Shown: positions 34,069 through 37,491 of the stretch, piece by piece | Layout of the letters: each line of letters starts with the position of its first letter | Position numbering within the stretch: position 1 is the stretch's first letter | NCBI GenBank assembly: GCA_028877215.1 | Contig: JAPPFJ010000013.1 | Span: forward strand, 1-37,491 | Length of the DNA: 37,491 bases | Source: Gemmatimonadota bacterium | Lineage (GTDB): Bacteria > Latescibacterota > UBA2968 > GCA-2709665 | Direction: 5' to 3' | Translations under genes and position numbers: made by a program | Notes under the pieces: generated by a model | The model's database searches: none | What the model saw: the letters and a program-made list of their open reading frames with translations, nothing else | What the model was told of the DNA's origin: nothing

Positions 34069-35388
34069 ATGAGCCCGGCCACTCCACTTCTCCTCAGAAA
34101 CGGACGAATCATCGATCCCGCCAACGCGGTCGACGCGTCCGCGGACCTTCTTATCCGTGACGGACTCATCGACCGTATTGCTGCAGGAATCGAACCCCCT
34201 TCCGGCGCTCGAGTCATCGACGTCGCCGGAAAGCTGGTTGTCCCCGGACTCATCGACATGCACGTCCACCTGCGGGACCCGGGGTTCCCCGAGAAAGAAA
34301 CCGTGGAAACCGGGTGCCGGGCCGCGGCTTCAGGCGGATTCACCGCGGTCGCCTGCCTGCCAAACACCGACCCTCCGATCGATTCTCCGCAAACCGTCGA
34401 ATACATCCTGGACAAGGCCCGGCATGCGGATGCGCGCGTCTATCCGATTGCATGCGCGACAAAAGGTATGAACGGGGAACAACTCACCAATATCGACGCC
34501 CTTCTGAACGCCGGCGCCGTCGGATTCTCCGACGACGGTCTGCCGATTGAATCCGGCACGGTCATGCGAGATCTCATGCGCCTGTCGGAACGGCACGGGT
34601 TTCCCGTCTGCCCGCACTCGGAGGTTTTCGCGCTCACGAGGGGCGGGCACATGCACGAAGGCGCCGTTTCGCGCGAACTGGGCATCAAGGGCATGCCGGC
34701 CGAGGGCGAGGCGGCCATGGTTGAGCGGGACATCGATCTGATGCGCTCGGTTGGCGGTCGCCTGCACATTCTCCATATCAGCGTCAAGCGAGCCGTGGAG
34801 CTCGTACGCCGCGCCAAAGCGGAGGATCTGGACGTTACGTGCGAAGCCACACCGCACCACGTCGCACTGACGGACGAAGACGTGCCCGTCTACGGAACGC
34901 AGGGCAAGATGAGCCCGCCGCTGCGTTCGGCCGACGATCGCGACGCTTTGCTCGAGGGACTCGCCGACGGAACCATCGATGTACTTGCCACAGACCACGC
35001 CCCGCACACGGTTTCGGAAAAACTCCAGCGTTTCCCCGAAGCGCCCAACGGAATCCTGGGGCTGGAAACCGCCGTGGGGACCTTCTTCACCCATCTTGTC
35101 GAACCCGGCATCCTTTGCGCATCCGACGTAATACGGATGCTTAGCGCGGCGCCCGCGCGGATCCTGGGTATAGACGGCGGCACCCTGTCTGCCGGTGCGC
35201 CGGGTGATGTCTCGGTCATCGATCCATCGCTCAGCTGGACCGTCGACGCCCGTGCGTTCCGCTCCAGGTCCCGGAACACGCCGTTTCATGGGCACACGCT
35301 GACCGGCAGGGCAGTCCTCACGATCCTCGGAGGACGCGTGACCCACGACGCGGGTGACAAGGGTGATTCAGCAGCCTGCGCCGCCTGA
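34069..35388 (+). CDS. pyrC: dihydroorotase, class I
   Basis: A 439-residue cytoplasmic amidohydrolase that closes carbamoyl-aspartate to dihydroorotate in pyrimidine synthesis. The metal-site signatures are all present: HVHLRDPG (H65, H67), GFSDDG (D155), the HIS segment of LHILHISVKRAVEL, ATPHHV (H263), KMSPPLR, and ATDHAPH (D309). These match class I enzymes (the group with HxHLRDPG). The start ATG has no Shine-Dalgarno sequence and lies 22 bases after the MITE duplication. The carbamoyl-phosphate synthase small subunit follows at once, placing two pyrimidine steps in one operon. Confidence 0.9.
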   Translation: MSPATPLLLRNGRIIDPANAVDASADLLIRDGLIDRIAAGIEPPSGARVIDVAGKLVVPGLIDMHVHLRDPGFPEKETVETGCRAAASGGFTAVACLPNTDPPIDSPQTVEYILDKARHADARVYPIACATKGMNGEQLTNIDALLNAGAVGFSDDGLPIESGTVMRDLMRLSERHGFPVCPHSEVFALTRGGHMHEGAVSRELGIKGMPAEGEAAMVERDIDLMRSVGGRLHILHISVKRAVELVRRAKAEDLDVTCEATPHHVALTDEDVPVYGTQGKMSPPLRSADDRDALLEGLADGTIDVLATDHAPHTVSEKLQRFPEAPNGILGLETAVGTFFTHLVEPGILCASDVIRMLSAAPARILGIDGGTLSAGAPGDVSVIDPSLSWTVDARAFRSRSRNTPFHGHTLTGRAVLTILGGRVTHDAGDKGDSAACAA

Positions 35389-35398
35389 CAGGAGAATA

Positions 35399-35437
35399 AT
35401 GCGTGACTCCGAACAGGAGACCGTCGGACAGACCTGA
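35399..35437 (+). CDS. possible 12-codon leader peptide before carA
   Basis: AGGAG at 35390-35394 is followed by ATG 35399 and a 12-codon frame (MRDSEQETVGQT) ending in TGA at 35435-35437, directly against an ATG at 35438 in the same frame as carA. This could be a leader whose translation is coupled to carA, or the remains of an older carA start. It is too short to be sure. Confidence 0.25.
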   Translation: MRDSEQETVGQT

Positions 35438-35467
35438 ATGCAGCACCCCGAGGAGCGACCCACATCC

Positions 35468-36589
35468 ATGAAAGCAATACTTGCCCTGGAAGACGGAACC
35501 TGCTACGAGGGAGAGTCCTTCGGCGCGCCCGGTGAATGCGTGGGCGAGGCCGTATTCAATACCAGCATCACCGGGTACCAGGAAATCCTGACTGACCCGT
35601 CCTACAAGGGTCAGATCGTCGCCATGACCTATCCCCTCATTGGAAACTACGGCGTCAATCCTGACGACGTGGAGTCCGCCGGGCCCCAGGTGGAGGGTTT
35701 CGTGGTCAGGGAATACTGCGAACTGCCAAGCAACTGGCGTTCTTGCGAGTCGCTCGGCGACTACCTGAAACGCAATGACATCCTGGGCATACAGGGGATC
35801 GACACCCGGGCGCTGACCCGGCGCATCCGCACCGAAGGCGCGATGAAGAGTGTCCTGTCCACCCTGGATCAGGACCGGAACAGCCTGGTTGAAAAGGCCA
35901 GAAATTCGCCGGGTATGGTGGGACGGGACCTTGCCCGCGCGGCCAGTTGCGGCGAACCCTACCGCTGGACCGAGAGCCTGTTCGACTATGAGAACGGGCG
36001 GACGGAAGCGCTCCGTCAAGACCCCCGATTCCGCGTGGCCGTCTACGATTTCGGCGTCAAGCGGAATATCCTGCGATACCTCGTCAGCCGCGGCTGCGAG
36101 GTCACCGTATTTCCGGCCGACTCGCCGGCGGATCAGCTGCTGGAAATCGACCCGGACGGGATCTTCCTGTCAAACGGACCGGGCGACCCCGAGCCGCTTA
36201 CGTATGCGGTGGAGAACATCCGCACGCTCATGCGTGTCAGACCGACATTCGGCATCTGCCTCGGCCATCAGTTGCTGGGTCTGGCGCTCGGCGGACGGAC
36301 GTACAAACTGAAATTCGGCCATCGCGGCGCCAACCAGCCCGTCCGGGAACTGGATACGGGCAAAGTGGAAATAACGTCCCAGAACCACGGTTTCGCCGTG
36401 GACGCGGATTCGCTGGACCACCAGGAGGTGGAAGTGACCCACGTCAACCTGAATGACAACACTCTGGAAGGGTTGCGGCACAAGCGCCTGCCCATCTTCT
36501 GCGTACAATACCACCCCGAAGCATCCGCGGGTCCGCACGACGCCGAATACCTCTTCGATCGGTTTGTGGAACTTATGGAGGAGGCGTAG
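35468..36589 (+). CDS. carA: carbamoyl-phosphate synthase small (glutaminase) subunit
   Basis: A 373-residue class I glutamine amidotransferase that supplies ammonia to carbamoyl-phosphate synthase for pyrimidine and arginine synthesis. The N-terminal domain begins [19 protein letters not shown]. The glutaminase domain has C264 in [16 protein letters not shown] and H349/E351 in QYHPEAS, the catalytic triad. The start at ATG 35468 matches the family. An in-frame ATG at 35438 would add ten residues. The large subunit gene is not in the window. Instead a gap of 265 bases and an unrelated gene follow. Confidence 0.95.
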   Translation: MKAILALEDGTCYEGESFGAPGECVGEAVFNTSITGYQEILTDPSYKGQIVAMTYPLIGNYGVNPDDVESAGPQVEGFVVREYCELPSNWRSCESLGDYLKRNDILGIQGIDTRALTRRIRTEGAMKSVLSTLDQDRNSLVEKARNSPGMVGRDLARAASCGEPYRWTESLFDYENGRTEALRQDPRFRVAVYDFGVKRNILRYLVSRGCEVTVFPADSPADQLLEIDPDGIFLSNGPGDPEPLTYAVENIRTLMRVRPTFGICLGHQLLGLALGGRTYKLKFGHRGANQPVRELDTGKVEITSQNHGFAVDADSLDHQEVEVTHVNLNDNTLEGLRHKRLPIFCVQYHPEASAGPHDAEYLFDRFVELMEEA

Positions 36590-36769
36590 ATGTCCGCCCG
36601 GGGACGTTCGAACGGGTGTCCATACGACAATGTCCGGTGTATAAGGACCAACGCGGCACCCGAGAATCAGAGCCTGCCATCCGCGCGGCAGCAACGCCAG
36701 AGGCTTTATGGAACGCTTTTCACGCCTCAAACGTCCAACAGGTGGTATGGCGATTGAAGCCAATAGCCC

Positions 36770-36798
36770 TTGACAAGCCATTTTTATTGTCGTATTCT
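36770..36798 (+). promoter_or_regulatory. strong sigma70-like promoter for the last gene
   Basis: Perfect TTGACA (36770-36775), 17-base spacer, TATTCT (36793-36798). It is about 57 bases before the ATG at 36855. Confidence 0.7.
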
Positions 36799-36854
36799 TT
36801 TGTCACGTTTATTGAATGCGGCGTTACATGCCGGGAATGCCGGAGGAAGACTAT

Positions 36855-37337
36855 ATGAGAGTGCTTACGTGTCTGCTGGCCGTTTCGTTTCTTGGGGTCT
36901 CTCCGGCGTCGGCTGAACCGCTACTCCAACCTCAGCCGGCGAAACTTCCCGCACTGAAAGCAATCGATTTTTCGCCCAAACCTATCGGACTCGGTGAGAA
37001 GTTCAAGGGTCTGTTCGACTCAGACAGGCTATCGTTCAGGAACACGGTCGGGTTTAACTTTCGCTCCGGCGCCTTCGGCGGCGCAAGCCAGTACTATCTG
37101 AATACCATCAGTTACCGCGCGAATACAAAGAAGCCCCTCTTGATCGAGGCGCAGGTCGGCCTCGAACACGTTCTCCGGGGCAACTCCACCTTCGGATCCG
37201 CGCTGGGTAACAGTAACAACACGAGGCTCGTCATTCCCTACGTGGGCATGTTCTACCAGCCCAGGGAAAACATACAGATTGAAATCCAATTGAGCAATTC
37301 GCCCTATTATCGATCCGGCAGCCGATATCGGTATTGA
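36855..37337 (+). CDS. small exported beta-rich protein, possible outer-membrane protein
   Basis: A 160-residue protein starting at ATG 36855, eight bases after GGAGG (36842-36846). A signal peptide (MRVLTCLLAVSFLGVSPASA) is followed by a Pro-rich stretch. Alternating beta-strands then follow (LSFRNTVGFNFRSGAFGG, YLNTISYRANT, LLIEAQVGLEHVL, IQIEIQLSNSPYYR). The pattern and the aromatic C-terminus (RYRY) suit a small outer-membrane or periplasmic protein. I recognise no family. It has its own promoter and terminator and is not part of the pyrimidine operon. Confidence 0.7.
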   Translation: MRVLTCLLAVSFLGVSPASAEPLLQPQPAKLPALKAIDFSPKPIGLGEKFKGLFDSDRLSFRNTVGFNFRSGAFGGASQYYLNTISYRANTKKPLLIEAQVGLEHVLRGNSTFGSALGNSNNTRLVIPYVGMFYQPRENIQIEIQLSNSPYYRSGSRYRY

Positions 37338-37363
37338 GATTCGTCTCCGGGTAATTCTTTCTT

Positions 37364-37410
37364 ACGGGACATGCGTCCGGGCGTGCCGGGCAGTGTCCCG
37401 TTCCGTTTTT
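37364..37410 (+). terminator. rho-independent terminator
   Basis: ACGGGACA (37364-37371) pairs perfectly with TGTCCCGT (37394-37401). The loop can extend the stem by three more pairs with a bulge, and five T residues lie at 37406-37410. It ends the transcript of the small exported protein. Confidence 0.75.
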
Positions 37411-37419
37411 GGGGCACAG

Positions 37420-37491
37420 CAGCCCGTTGAAAAAGCCCATCCGGGCTGCGGCCGGCCCTTGCGGTCGAAATACGGCGTTGCGCGCCCTCGC
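37420..37491 (-). repeat. 72-bp interspersed repeat, right copy
   Basis: Reverse complement of 80-151 with two mismatches. It runs to the last base of the window, so its true outer border is unknown. It begins ten bases after the T run of the terminator of the last gene. Confidence 0.85.

Overview
The window reads as a piece of a GC-rich (roughly 58-60% by eye) chromosome of a diderm, probably uncultivated bacterium. Beta-barrel outer-membrane proteins (11634-15200 and 36855-37337), periplasmic signal peptides and classical sigma70-like promoters (TTGNNN-N17-TANNNT) argue for a Gram-negative outside Bacteroidetes. The gene mix (DUF6754 protein, DUF362 and DUF2088 proteins, heparinase-like lyase, abundant small interspersed repeats) resembles candidate phyla such as Latescibacterota or its neighbours. 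That placement is from memory and is not proven here. No phage genes, transposases, CRISPR array, tRNA or rRNA were seen.

Region 1 (176-11475) is one long plus-strand peptide-transport locus. It holds a solute-binding protein, two permeases and two ATPases of the Dpp/Opp/Yej type. Between the permeases and the ATPases sits a tight cluster of five genes, four of them encoding membrane proteins, that do not belong to a normal ABC transporter (4753-9389): a barrel-sandwich/KOW-like soluble protein, a DUF6754 protein, a six-helix membrane protein, a protein anchored at both ends, and a second polytopic protein. This nested module is the best candidate for an undescribed system.

Region 2 (11634-15200) is a single 1188-residue protein with a promoter in front and a strong terminator behind. 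It joins a gluzincin-type zinc peptidase, a TolB-like propeller and a C-terminal Omp85-like barrel. Region 3 (15387-22727) holds a UbiA-family phosphoribosyl/prenyl transferase, a DUF362 protein, a kinase-fold protein, an AIR-synthase-like protein, an iron alcohol dehydrogenase and a LarA-like (DUF2088) protein. The last three look like a metabolic group, but the substrate cannot be read from the sequence.

Region 4 (22728-34068) looks accessory. It contains a VapBC toxin-antitoxin pair with a nearly leaderless promoter, a very large minus-strand DnaQ-RecQ-UvrD fusion helicase, a repeat-filled spacer, a heparinase/alginate-lyase-like protein and a secreted transglutaminase-like protein. It ends in a 162-bp MITE-like element. 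Region 5 (34069-37337) returns to housekeeping genes: dihydroorotase, the carbamoyl-phosphate synthase small subunit, and a small exported beta-rich protein with its own promoter and terminator.

Nearly identical 72-bp inverted repeats lie close to both ends of the window (80-151 and 37420-37491). At least four further families of small repeats occur between genes, several directly in front of start codons.
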